Part shown: one piece after another, positions 22,648 to 30,457 of the stretch
Layout of the letters: the number at the start of each line of letters is the position of its first letter
How positions within the stretch are numbered: the stretch's first letter is position 1
Source of the DNA: an uncultured Collinsella sp.
GTDB taxonomy: Bacteria; Actinomycetota; Coriobacteriia; Coriobacteriales; Coriobacteriaceae
NCBI GenBank assembly: GCA_900754075.1
Contig: CAAEBN010000011.1
Coordinates: 1-35,532 of the forward strand
Length of the DNA: 35,532 nucleotides
Direction of reading: 5' to 3'
Position numbers and translations under genes: made by a program
Notes under the pieces: model-generated
Databases searched by the model: none
What the model was told of the DNA's origin: nothing
Seen by the model: the letters and a program-made list of their open reading frames with translations, nothing else

Positions 22648-23691
22648 TTAGCGCTTGCGGGGGACGAGTTTGGTGCGGCGCAGGTGAATCATCTCGGCGG
22701 CGATGGAGATGGCGATCTCCTCGGGATCCTCCGCCTCGATGGCAACGCCGATCGGCAGGTGCAACCCGTCGATCTGTTCCTGCGTAAAGCCCTCCTGCTC
22801 CAAGCGGGCCCGCACAAAGGCCGTCTTGCGACGCGAGCCCAGGCAACCCAGATAGGCGGGCTTGGCGCGCATCGCCTGAATCACCACATCGATATCGGAC
22901 TTGTGGCCCGCCGTGGCCACGACCACCAAGTCGCGCGGACCGATGGGGCACAGCTCGTCCAGGTTCTTGTAGTCGACCAGGCGACGGTCGAAGACGCCGG
23001 GCACCCATTCGGGCGTCAACGTGCCGGGGCGATCATCGCAGGCCACGACGGCAAAGCCCGCCGCCGTCAACACGCGAGCCGTCGCGGCGCCCACGTGTCC
23101 GCAGCCAAAGATATAGGTCAGGCCCTCGGGGCAGAGCGTCTCGATGTGTGCCGCGGGAATCTCGGAGGCGGCATTGGTGTGGGTGACCTTGCTCCCCTCC
23201 TCCACCAGCGAAAGCTCGGGGCAGCCCACAATGGTGCGGCGCGACTCCTCGCCATGGTATTCGGCAGCGTCACTTTCGAGCGTGCTTGCGATAAACGGCT
23301 CGAAGTCGATGACGAAGTCGCCGATGCGGCGATACGCCAAGACGTCGGCAATCTCCTGGAACAACGGTGCCTTAGTCGCGTCCAGGTGCAGATAGCACAG
23401 GCAGATGGCTCCGCCGCAGATCATGCCGGTATCGGAGTTCTCGCCGCCCATGGTATAGCGGACCAGGCGCGACTGCCCCGCAGCCAGCAGCCCGCGGGCC
23501 TCGCCCAGCGCAAAGAGCTCGATTTTGCCGCCACCGATGGTGCCCGCCTGGCTACCGTCAGCAAAGACGGCCATCCAGGCGCCCACGCCGCGCGGAGACG
23601 ACCCCGCCGTGCCGGCCACGACCACCAGCTCGCATGCCTCGCCAGCACGCAGGGCAGCAAGCACCGCATTCACAACATCGAGCTTTTCCAT
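22648..23691 (-). CDS. xdhC: XdhC-family molybdenum hydroxylase maturation protein
   Basis: 347 aa. XdhC proteins bind the molybdenum cofactor, support its sulfuration (here presumably selenation) and insert it into xanthine dehydrogenase-type enzymes. The N-terminal XdhC/CoxI domain has VVVAGTAGSSPRGVGAWMAVFADGSQAGTIGGGKIE near residues 23-58. The C-terminal Rossmann-like domain has YIFGCGHVGAATARVL near residue 216 and YLGCLGSRRKTA near 282. The ATG at 23691 lies 9 bases after the yqeB stop, so the two form an operon. The partner hydroxylase is not in the window. The gene ends just before palindromic element B. Confidence 0.93.
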   Translation of the reverse strand: MEKLDVVNAVLAALRAGEACELVVVAGTAGSSPRGVGAWMAVFADGSQAGTIGGGKIELFALGEARGLLAAGQSRLVRYTMGGENSDTGMICGGAICLCYLHLDATKAPLFQEIADVLAYRRIGDFVIDFEPFIASTLESDAAEYHGEESRRTIVGCPELSLVEEGSKVTHTNAASEIPAAHIETLCPEGLTYIFGCGHVGAATARVLTAAGFAVVACDDRPGTLTPEWVPGVFDRRLVDYKNLDELCPIGPRDLVVVATAGHKSDIDVVIQAMRAKPAYLGCLGSRRKTAFVRARLEQEGFTQEQIDGLHLPIGVAIEAEDPEEIAISIAAEMIHLRRTKLVPRKR

Positions 23692-23700
23692 TGCCGCCTT

Positions 23701-24495
23701 CTATCCTCTAAAGACATCGGTGAGCATGGCAAGCGCCTCGAGCACGCCGCCGCCGACCGATGTCGCCTTGTCCGAAATATAGTTGATGTAGTTGGCGTCG
23801 CCGCGCGGGTCGACATCGGCGCACTTAAAGCCCTCGGTGACCTGGACGCCATCTGCCAAAAGGCCGCGCAGGCAGCCGTCAATCGTCGTGAACATGGGCG
23901 TATCACCCGCATACCCGATCACATCGCCGACACTCACGATGTCGCCGATCGCGCGGTCAGATCGAAACACGCCGGCGGCGGGGCTGTGGATAACGCGCTC
24001 CTTGCCATAGCCGGCGATGACACCCGGCACGCCCGTATTGGGCTGGGGTGAGCCCTGGGTGATGACGCGGCCGAGGAAATGACCGCGCATAGTCTCGACC
24101 ACGGCATCGCAATCAACCGGCGCGGTAAAGCCCGGCCCCACCGCGATGACGACAGGCGCCATATCGCGCGTGGTGCCCAAGTTGCGCTTGGCCAGAATCG
24201 CGTCGACCACGGCCGAGGGCTTAAGTTCGCCGAGCATCTGTGCCTGGGGGTCCACCACCACAGCGACATCCCCCGTCTCGGTAATCTCAAGCGCCTCGGC
24301 CGGCGTCTGCGCCAAGCGGGCACGAATGCCCTCGACCTCGACCTCGCCCAAGCGAATGGCCTCGCAAAAACTGATCGTGCGACGGATGCACGTGGGAACC
24401 GCGATATCGGCCATGACGACCGACACGCCGGCGCGCACCAGACGAGCAGCGACACCCGTGGCGATATCGCCGGCACCGCGAACATAAACGAGCAT
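23701..24495 (-). CDS. yqeB: Selenium-dependent molybdenum hydroxylase system protein YqeB
   Basis: 264 aa. Belongs to the YqeB (EF2563) family, found with labile-selenium molybdenum hydroxylases together with YqeC and SelD; the biochemical role is not settled. The start VYVRGAGDIATGVAARLVRAG is a nucleotide-binding Rossmann motif. Later marks are PVVIAVGPGFTAPVDCDAVVETMRGHFLGRVI and a PNTGVPGVIAGYGKERVIHSPAAG segment. The ATG at 24495 has GGGAGG upstream. It is the first gene of a two-gene unit with xdhC and is divergent from yqeC with a 102-base gap. That gap includes a TATAAT on the minus strand but no good -35 partner. Confidence 0.92.
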   Translation of the reverse strand: MLVYVRGAGDIATGVAARLVRAGVSVVMADIAVPTCIRRTISFCEAIRLGEVEVEGIRARLAQTPAEALEITETGDVAVVVDPQAQMLGELKPSAVVDAILAKRNLGTTRDMAPVVIAVGPGFTAPVDCDAVVETMRGHFLGRVITQGSPQPNTGVPGVIAGYGKERVIHSPAAGVFRSDRAIGDIVSVGDVIGYAGDTPMFTTIDGCLRGLLADGVQVTEGFKCADVDPRGDANYINYISDKATSVGGGVLEALAMLTDVFRG

Positions 24496-24597
24496 TCCCG
24501 GGGCACCTCCCTGTGCTACGGTTTGAGCAGAGCAAAAGCGGTTCTGCCGCTACGCTAATGATTAATTCTTATCGCAGCATTATACGGCGGTGAACAG

Positions 24598-25332
24598 ATG
24601 GAAACGATTAACGGCGGCCTTGCCTCCACGCTCAAGATTGAGCCGGGCATCACCGCGATCATCGGCAGCGGCGGCAAGTCGACCCTGCTAAAGACGCTCG
24701 GCCTTGAGCTTATGCGTGCCGGCGGTCGCGTGCTCCTCTGCACCACCACGCACATGTTCCCCGTCGCCGGCGTGCCATGGGACGGGTCGAGCCGTCGTCT
24801 GGACGCTGCTCCCTGGAAGCCAGGTGCCCTACACGCCCCAGGCTGCACCTGCGAGGCCTGCTCGGGGCTTGTGCGGGGAAGCATCTGCCAAGCTGGTGTC
24901 TTGGACCCCCAGACGGGCAAGCTCTCCTCCCCTGCCGAGCCGCTCGGCCAGCTGACGCAGCGCTTTGACTACGTCCTGGCCGAGGCGGACGGCAGCAAGC
25001 GGCTCCCGCTCAAGGCGCACGCCGCCTGGGAGCCGGTAATTCCCGCCGCCACGGCAAACGTTGTCTGGGTCGTCGGCGCCTCGGGGCTGGGCAAGCCCGT
25101 CGCCGAGGTTGTCCACCGCCCCGAGCTCTTCTGCGAGCGCTGCGGCTGCGAGTCCACCGACGCTGCCACCCCAGAGCACGTCGCCATGGTGCTCAATGCC
25201 GAGCTGCGGATGCTGAACCTCAACAATGCCCGCATCATGCTCAACCAAGTCGACACGCTTGCCGACCCAACGATGGCAGATCGCTTCGAGGCTGTCCTCG
25301 ACCGCTCCCTCATCGCCACCAGTCTCAAATAG
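24598..25332 (+). CDS. yqeC: Selenium cofactor biosynthesis protein YqeC, cysteine-rich form
   Basis: 244 aa. YqeC is a P-loop protein of the selenium-dependent hydroxylase system. The P-loop IIGSGGKSTL is at residues 21-30, followed by TTTH (49-52), the acidic block LAEADGSKRLPLKAHAAWEPVIP (128-149) and HRPELF (173-178), all family marks. Unusual for the family as I know it are seven cysteines in two groups: C83-x-C85-x2-C88-x8-C97 and C179-x2-C182-x-C184. These could bind a metal. The ATG at 24598 has a weak GGTGA site. It is the only plus-strand gene of the island, divergent from yqeB and convergent with hyuA; a palindromic element B lies at its 3' end. Confidence 0.9.
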   Translation: METINGGLASTLKIEPGITAIIGSGGKSTLLKTLGLELMRAGGRVLLCTTTHMFPVAGVPWDGSSRRLDAAPWKPGALHAPGCTCEACSGLVRGSICQAGVLDPQTGKLSSPAEPLGQLTQRFDYVLAEADGSKRLPLKAHAAWEPVIPAATANVVWVVGASGLGKPVAEVVHRPELFCERCGCESTDAATPEHVAMVLNAELRMLNLNNARIMLNQVDTLADPTMADRFEAVLDRSLIATSLK

Positions 25333-25357
25333 CCGGCGCTGCCCCAACAGACCTATA

Positions 25358-25424
25358 AGTTGCGGTGGAATAGTTCCTGAAACGGCCTATTTGGCGGCTA
25401 AACAGGAACTATTTCACCGCAACT
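25358..25424. repeat. Palindromic element B, copy 3
   Basis: A 22-bp stem with one G-U pair: the arm at 25358-25379 starts AGTTGCGGTGGAATAGTTCC and pairs with 25403-25424; the loop is 23 bases. It lies 25 bases after yqeC and 27 bases after hyuA, two convergent genes, so it could act as a two-way 3'-end structure. Confidence 0.92.
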
Positions 25425-25451
25425 GCGGAGGGGAATCCGGTGATCTTCCTG

Positions 25452-26819
25452 TTAGCGGGACACGTAGCGACCGGGCTGGGCTCCGGTGGGCTCGCCGTCG
25501 CGCGCGGCCAGCACGCCGTTCACAAACACAGCCTTGGCGCGGCCGTGCGCCTCATAGCCCTCGAGCGGCGTGTAGTCCACGGCCTGATGCTGCGTCGCGG
25601 CACTGATCGTCCAGCGCGCCTTGGGATCCCATACGCACACGTCGGCATCGGCACCCTCGGCAAGACAGCCCTTGCGCGGATACATGCCAAAGACGCGCGC
25701 CGGATTCTCGCTCATCAAGCGGCACAGGTCCTCAGGACCCAGCTGTCCCTCAAAGCTCGTAGCGATCGCGACGGGGCGATGCTCCACACCAGGCCCGCCG
25801 TTGGGAATCGCGCGGAAGTCGTCGCGTCCGCGGTCCTTTTGACCGTGCAGGTTAAAGCTGCAGTGGTCGGTCGCAATCGTATCGATCTCGCCGGCCACAA
25901 GCGCCTCGCGCAGGGCTGCACGGTCGCCGGCATGGCGCAACGGCGGACTCATCACATACTTGGCACCCGCAAAGCCGTCCTCGCCCTGCTCCAAGTAGCA
26001 AGTATCGTCGAGCATCAGATACTGAGGGCAGGTCTCGACATAGATATTCTTCTGCCCGCGCGCCTTGGCGGCACGGATGGCCTCGAGCCCCAGCTTGGTC
26101 GAAAGGTGCACCACGTTGACCGGTGCGTCGCCGGCCAGGTGCGCCAGATATAGCAGACGGCTCACTGCCTCGGCCTCGCACACGTCCGGACGGCTGAGCG
26201 CATGGCCCTCGGGCCCGTGGATACCCTGCTCAAACACGCGCTTCTGCAGCTCATTCACCAGCGTACCGTTCTCGCAATGCACGCATAGTATGCCGCCAAT
26301 TCGCTTGAGCTCCTCGAGCACCTCGAGCGTCTCGGCATCGTCCAAGCGCAGGTGGTCATAGGCAAAGTAAGTCTTGAACGACGATACGCCCGCCTCACGC
26401 ATGGCCGAAAGGTCGGCGCGGTTGCGCTCGTTCCACTCGGCGAGTGCCATATGAAAGGCGTAGTTGGCCGTGCAGGTTCCGTCGGCGCGGCGATGCCACT
26501 CGGCCAAGGCATCGGGCATGGTCACGCCGCGATCGGCCGTCGCGTAGTCCACGATGGTCGTCGTACCGCCGCAGGCAGCCGCACGCGTGCCGGTCTCAAA
26601 GCTATCGGCCGTCCAATCCATGCCGGTCCAGCACTGCATGTGCGTGTGGCCATCGATAAAGCCGGGAAACACCCAGCAGCCCGCGGCATCCTCGACGGTA
26701 TCGCCCTCGGCCGGCTCAATCGCCGCGGCGATCCGCACAATCTTGTCGCCCTCCATGGCAAGATCGGCGCGGCGAAGCCCCTGTGGCGTCACGAGCGCGC
26801 CGTTTTTGATGATGATCAT
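25452..26819 (-). CDS. hyuA: Dihydropyrimidinase/hydantoinase (HyuA family)
   Basis: 455 aa. A cyclic-amide hydrolase of the amidohydrolase superfamily. Metal ligands are visible in GFIDGHTHMQ near residue 56, the carboxylated lysine in SSFKTYFAYDH near 149, HCENG near 180, VVHLST near 237 and IATDHCSFN near 313. The E. coli homologue HyuA (phenylhydantoinase) lies in the same ygeW-ygeX-ygeY cluster, where it is thought to open a ring made during purine breakdown. The physiological substrate here is not known. The ATG at 26819 follows an AAGGAGC-type site. It lies 9 bases after mocA, so the two form an operon, and converges on yqeC. Confidence 0.92.
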   Translation of the reverse strand: MIIIKNGALVTPQGLRRADLAMEGDKIVRIAAAIEPAEGDTVEDAAGCWVFPGFIDGHTHMQCWTGMDWTADSFETGTRAAACGGTTTIVDYATADRGVTMPDALAEWHRRADGTCTANYAFHMALAEWNERNRADLSAMREAGVSSFKTYFAYDHLRLDDAETLEVLEELKRIGGILCVHCENGTLVNELQKRVFEQGIHGPEGHALSRPDVCEAEAVSRLLYLAHLAGDAPVNVVHLSTKLGLEAIRAAKARGQKNIYVETCPQYLMLDDTCYLEQGEDGFAGAKYVMSPPLRHAGDRAALREALVAGEIDTIATDHCSFNLHGQKDRGRDDFRAIPNGGPGVEHRPVAIATSFEGQLGPEDLCRLMSENPARVFGMYPRKGCLAEGADADVCVWDPKARWTISAATQHQAVDYTPLEGYEAHGRAKAVFVNGVLAARDGEPTGAQPGRYVSR

Positions 26820-26828
26820 AATTGCTCC

Positions 26829-27443
26829 TTATTGATTGATGCAGTTGGCCACGCGATCAAAATACGAGCAGGCGGCGATATGCTCTGTTATACATCGCTG
26901 TCCCTTGGTGGTATCGACGTCCCACAGCTCGTAGGCACGCGCCTCGACCAGCACCACGTCGGTGCGGTCCTTGAGAATCGAACCGCCGCCGTCCTTGCCC
27001 TCGAGACACATAAGCGCATCGAACAGTTCCGCCGGAAAGAGCACCGGGCTCGAAGGCTCACCGTTGCACGCAAGACGCACCGGATGCTCGCGGCCACACT
27101 CGTCAAATGCACGAACCATAGCCTCAAAAGAATCCGAACTCACGAGCGGCTGGTCGCCCGGCAAAAAGAGGCAACCTTTCCAGTTGCGTTCGACTCCCCA
27201 CGAAAGGCCCGCACGGACGCTTTCGCTGCGCAGCTCGCCATCGTGCAGCACGCACGGGCAATGCTTGTCCTCGCAAATCTGAGCGACCTCGGGCCAACGC
27301 GTCGAAACCACGACGTCAAAGCCCCGGGGAACCGAATCGATGGTCCGGGCAATCAGCGGCTCGCCATAGATATCGGCAAGCATCTTGTTAGAGCCAAACC
27401 GCTTGCCCTCGCCCGAAGCCATAATGACGCATCCAAGTTTCAT
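26829..27443 (-). CDS. mocA: Molybdenum cofactor cytidylyltransferase (MocA-like)
   Basis: 204 aa. Transfers CMP to molybdopterin, giving the MCD form used by xanthine dehydrogenase-type enzymes. The nucleotidyltransferase signature GCVIMASGEGKRFGSNKML is at residues 3-21, with the metal-binding block FLPGDQPLVS near 96 and NGEPSSPVLFP near 128. It resembles E. coli YgfJ/MocA. The ATG at 27443 has GGGGAGG seven bases before it; the upstream frame is open but lacks such a site. It follows the ygeW terminator and precedes hyuA by nine bases. The context shows that the organism loads a MCD-type hydroxylase. Confidence 0.9.
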   Translation of the reverse strand: MKLGCVIMASGEGKRFGSNKMLADIYGEPLIARTIDSVPRGFDVVVSTRWPEVAQICEDKHCPCVLHDGELRSESVRAGLSWGVERNWKGCLFLPGDQPLVSSDSFEAMVRAFDECGREHPVRLACNGEPSSPVLFPAELFDALMCLEGKDGGGSILKDRTDVVLVEARAYELWDVDTTKGQRCITEHIAACSYFDRVANCINQ

Positions 27444-27530
27444 GGTGATACCTCCCCTGAAACCATCGTACCCATAACTCGCGCCGCGGGCATCCACATC
27501 GAAAGCGCTTATTCCGCACGCCCACGATGC

Positions 27531-27567
27531 AAAAAGGGGGCACCCCGCCGGTTGGCAGAGCGCCCCC
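27531..27567 (-). terminator. ygeW terminator
   Basis: On the minus strand GGGGGC (27562-27567) pairs with GCCCCC (27536-27541), with an inner GCC/GGC stem, followed by TTTTT (27531-27535). It lies 26 bases past the ygeW stop and separates ygeX-ygeY-ygeW from mocA-hyuA. Confidence 0.9.
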
Positions 27568-27593
27568 TTTACATGGCTTACCTCAACCCGGCT

Positions 27594-28796
27594 TTAGGCC
27601 TGGAGCCAACGGGCGGTGTTGCGCTCGTCGAGGGCTTTGAGGGTAGCGGCGGGATCGGCAACCTTCTGCAGGAACATCATGGCAGCGATGGCGTACGGCT
27701 TGTAGCTGGCCTCCTTGTACATGCCCACGCGGTGCATGTCGAAGACGTCGGCGTTAACCTCGCCGTGCTCGCAAGAGACACCGGAGATGTCGGCGGGCAG
27801 CGGGTGCATAAAGATGGTGTCCTGGCCGTTGGCAGTCTTCTCCATGAGCTCGGTCGTGGAGCACCAGTCCTGATGGGTGGCGTTCTGGGCGAGCAGCTCC
27901 TTCTCGAGCGCGGCGATGCCGGCGTCGTCGCCCTCGGCGTACAGGTTGGTGCGCTTCTCCATGGCGGCAAACGGAGCCCAGCTCTTGGGGATCACGATGT
28001 CGGCACCCTCGAAGGCCTCGGCCATGGTGTTGACCTGCTTAAAGGTGGTGCCGGACTCGGCGGCATAGCCCTTGGCGCGCTCGACGACCTCGGGCATGAG
28101 GTCGTAGCCCTCGGGGTGAGCCAGGGTGACGTCCATGCCAAAGCGGGGCAGCAGGCTGATCAGCGACTGCGGGCAGGACAGCGGCTTGCCGTAAGAGGGC
28201 GAGTAGGCCCAGGTGACGGCAACCTTTTTGCCCTTGAGGTTCTCAAGACCGCCAAACTCGTTGATGAGGTAGAGCATGTCGGCAGAGGACTGCGTGGGGT
28301 GGTCGGAATCGGACTGCAGGGAGATGAGCGTGGGACGGTGATCCAGAACGCCGTCCTCGTAAGCCTGCCGGACAGACTCGGAGACCTCGGCCATGTAGGC
28401 GTCGCCCTTGCCGATGTACATGTCGTCGCGGATGCCGATGACGTCGGCCATGAAGGAGATCATGGTAGCGGTCTCGCGGACGGTCTCGCCGTGAGCGATC
28501 TGGGACTTCTTCTCGTCCAGGTCCTGCAGCTCAAGGCCGAGCAGGTTGGCGGCCTTAGAGAAAGAGAAACGCGTACGGGTGGAGTTATCGCGGAACAGGG
28601 AGACGGCCAGGCCCGAGTCGAAGATCTTGGACGAAACGTTGTTCTCACGCAGCTCGCGCAGTGCGTCGGCGACGATGTAGAGAGCCTTGAGCTCATCGGT
28701 GGTCTTGTCCCAGGTGTGCAGGAAGTCGCTGCCGTACATACCCTTAAAATCGAGGCCGTTCAGCTGCTCGACGAGCTCGGTAAACTTAGCGTCCAT
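27594..28796 (-). CDS. ygeW: Knotted carbamoyltransferase YgeW
   Basis: 400 aa. A transcarbamylase-fold protein of the YgeW class. The carbamoyl-phosphate loop is FRDNSTRTRFSFSKAANLLG near residues 68-87, and HPTQSSADMLYLINEFGG near 170 is the second phosphate/substrate motif. The C-terminal HPLPADISGVSCEHGEV matches the family HPLP motif. YgeW is encoded with the anaerobic purine/urate genes and is thought to act on a carbamoylated intermediate such as one derived from allantoin or oxamate; the reaction is unproven. The ATG at 28796 has AAAGGAC six bases before it; the frame runs 62 codons further upstream but is not family-like there. It follows ygeY after a 201-base gap and ends in a strong terminator. 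Confidence 0.93.
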   Translation of the reverse strand: MDAKFTELVEQLNGLDFKGMYGSDFLHTWDKTTDELKALYIVADALRELRENNVSSKIFDSGLAVSLFRDNSTRTRFSFSKAANLLGLELQDLDEKKSQIAHGETVRETATMISFMADVIGIRDDMYIGKGDAYMAEVSESVRQAYEDGVLDHRPTLISLQSDSDHPTQSSADMLYLINEFGGLENLKGKKVAVTWAYSPSYGKPLSCPQSLISLLPRFGMDVTLAHPEGYDLMPEVVERAKGYAAESGTTFKQVNTMAEAFEGADIVIPKSWAPFAAMEKRTNLYAEGDDAGIAALEKELLAQNATHQDWCSTTELMEKTANGQDTIFMHPLPADISGVSCEHGEVNADVFDMHRVGMYKEASYKPYAIAAMMFLQKVADPAATLKALDERNTARWLQA

Positions 28797-28936
28797 GGAA
28801 ATGTCCTTTCTAAAGATGAAACGATCGCAATGAGTTGATGCGCTCCGGCATGCGCGTGTGGCTAGAACATGCAGAGCACCATGACGAGGACCCGCTACCG
28901 TTGAGGAAGCATGGGAGATAACGGCCGCGGGCCCCA

Positions 28937-28975
28937 AGTCAACAGGGGGTGCCGGGGACACGAGCGGCCCCCGGC
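28937..28975 (-). promoter_or_regulatory. Hairpin and possible promoter between ygeY and ygeW
   Basis: GCCGGGG (28951-28957) pairs perfectly with CCCCGGC (28969-28975), 22 bases after the ygeY stop and without a T-run. Directly beyond it on the minus strand is TTGACT (28937-28942), with a weak TATCTC 16 bases further on. The 201-base gap may therefore give ygeW partly separate expression. Confidence 0.35.
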
Positions 28976-28997
28976 TCAACAAAATCGAGGAGTGGGA

Positions 28998-30383
28998 CTA
29001 ATCGATCTTGTTGTTGGTCAGACCGGCGCGGAACACGGTGGCGTCGCCATCGGCCTGGCTCGGATCGTAGAGGTTCAGGGCAGCCACATACATGGCGGCA
29101 GCGGTGACCAGGTCGTCCTTGTAGGTGACCTCGTTGGGAGCGTGAGCCTGAGACTCGGCACCCGGGCCAAAGCCCACGCAGGGGATGCCGTAGCGGCCCT
29201 GGATGGAAACGCAGTTCGTGGAGAAGGTCCACTTGTCGCACAGCGGGCGACCGGTGCGCTTGTCCATGCTGGGCTCGCAGCCGATGCGCTCGTCACCGAA
29301 CATGGCCTTGTGGGCGTCGACGAGGGCCTTGACGTGCGGAGCAGTCTCCTTGTTGATCCACGTGGGGAAGTAAGCCTCGGTCTCGTAGACCTCGCCGGTC
29401 CAGGACGGACGGTCGTACATGTACATGGAGACCTTCACGTCGTCGCCATACTTCTTGGCGGCCGGTAGGTTGCGGATCTCGTCCAGGCAGGACTCCCAGG
29501 TCTCGCCGGCGGTCATGCGACGGTCGATGGAGATGGCGCAGGAATCAGCCACGGCGCAACGGCTGGGGCTGGTGTAGAAGATCTGGCTGACGGTGCAGGT
29601 GCCGCGGCCCAGGAAGCGGGCATCCTCGAAGTGCTCGGGGTTGTACTTGGGGTCGAGCATCTTGACGAGGCCCTTGATGTCGGTCGACTCGTCGCAGCCG
29701 TTGTTGTTGAGGGCGCGGACGTCGGCGATGATGTCGGCCATCTTGTAGATGGCGTTGTCGCCGCGGTCGGGAGCGGAGCCGTGGCAGGAGGTGCCGTGAA
29801 CGTCGACGCGGATCTCCATGCGGCCGCGGTGACCGCGATAGATGCCGCCGTCGGTGGGCTCGGTGGAAATGACGAACTCGGGCTTAATGCCGTCCTTGTT
29901 GTAGATGTACTGCCAGCACATGCCGTCGCAGTCCTCTTCCTGGACGGTGCCGACGACCATGATCTTGTAGCCCTCGGGGATGAGGCCCATGTCCTTCATC
30001 ATCTTGGCAGCGTAGGTAGCGGAAGCCATGCCACCCTCCTGGTCGGAGCCGCCGCGGCCGTAGATGATCTCGTCGGTCTCGTAGCCCTCGTAGGGATCGG
30101 CATCCCAGTTCTCGATGTTGCCGATGCCGACGGTGTCGATGTGGGAGTCGATGGCGATGATCTTGTCGCCCTCGCCCATAAAGCCCATGACGTTGCCCAG
30201 GCCGTCGACCTTGACCTCGTCATAGTCAAGGCTCTCCATCTCGGCCTTGATGCAAGCGACAACCTCACCCTCCTCGCAGGACTCAGAGGGATGGGAGATC
30301 ATAGCGCGCAGAAAGCGAGTCATATCAGCACGATGGGACTCAGCAGCAGCCTTGATTGCGTCGAAATCGAGTTCTTTAGCCAT
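28998..30383 (-). CDS. ygeY: YgeY-family M20 hydrolase (selenium metabolism-linked)
   Basis: 461 aa. A zinc-dependent amidohydrolase/peptidase of the M20 family. The metal-binding motif is IAIDSHIDTVG near residue 76, then YGRGGSDQEGGMASATYAAK near 108, EEDCDG near 148 and ISTEPTDGGIYRGHRGR near 172; a further histidine is in AESQAHAPNE near 418. YgeY is part of the conserved ygeW-ygeX-ygeY set found in gut anaerobes that degrade purines and is annotated as selenium metabolism-linked because of co-occurrence. Its substrate is not established; a ureido or amide intermediate is likely. The ATG at 30383 has AAAGG about nine bases upstream. It lies 74 bases after ygeX, with a hairpin in the gap. 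Confidence 0.93.
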   Translation of the reverse strand: MAKELDFDAIKAAAESHRADMTRFLRAMISHPSESCEEGEVVACIKAEMESLDYDEVKVDGLGNVMGFMGEGDKIIAIDSHIDTVGIGNIENWDADPYEGYETDEIIYGRGGSDQEGGMASATYAAKMMKDMGLIPEGYKIMVVGTVQEEDCDGMCWQYIYNKDGIKPEFVISTEPTDGGIYRGHRGRMEIRVDVHGTSCHGSAPDRGDNAIYKMADIIADVRALNNNGCDESTDIKGLVKMLDPKYNPEHFEDARFLGRGTCTVSQIFYTSPSRCAVADSCAISIDRRMTAGETWESCLDEIRNLPAAKKYGDDVKVSMYMYDRPSWTGEVYETEAYFPTWINKETAPHVKALVDAHKAMFGDERIGCEPSMDKRTGRPLCDKWTFSTNCVSIQGRYGIPCVGFGPGAESQAHAPNEVTYKDDLVTAAAMYVAALNLYDPSQADGDATVFRAGLTNNKID

Positions 30384-30423
30384 TGTTCATAACCTTTCAA
30401 ACGAAGGAATCTACCTGTGAGGT

Positions 30424-30450
30424 GGCGGAGCGATACCTATTTACTCCGCC
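30424..30450 (-). ncRNA. Intercistronic stem-loop, ygeX-ygeY
   Basis: GGCGGAG (30424-30430) pairs perfectly with CTCCGCC (30444-30450) around a 13-base loop, seven bases after the ygeX stop. No U-run follows. It could stabilise the ygeX message or lower readthrough into ygeY. Confidence 0.55.
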
Positions 30451-30457
30451 CTAACGA

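Noticed and set aside
26352..28838. An 828-codon open frame on the plus strand, and similar long frames at 2634-3887, 3990-5273, 12481-13932 and 17345-18730
   Set aside because: They lie antisense to clear genes (hyuA/mocA/ygeW, ade, tyrS, rpoA/rplQ, secY), have no family-like sequence and arise from high-GC codon bias.
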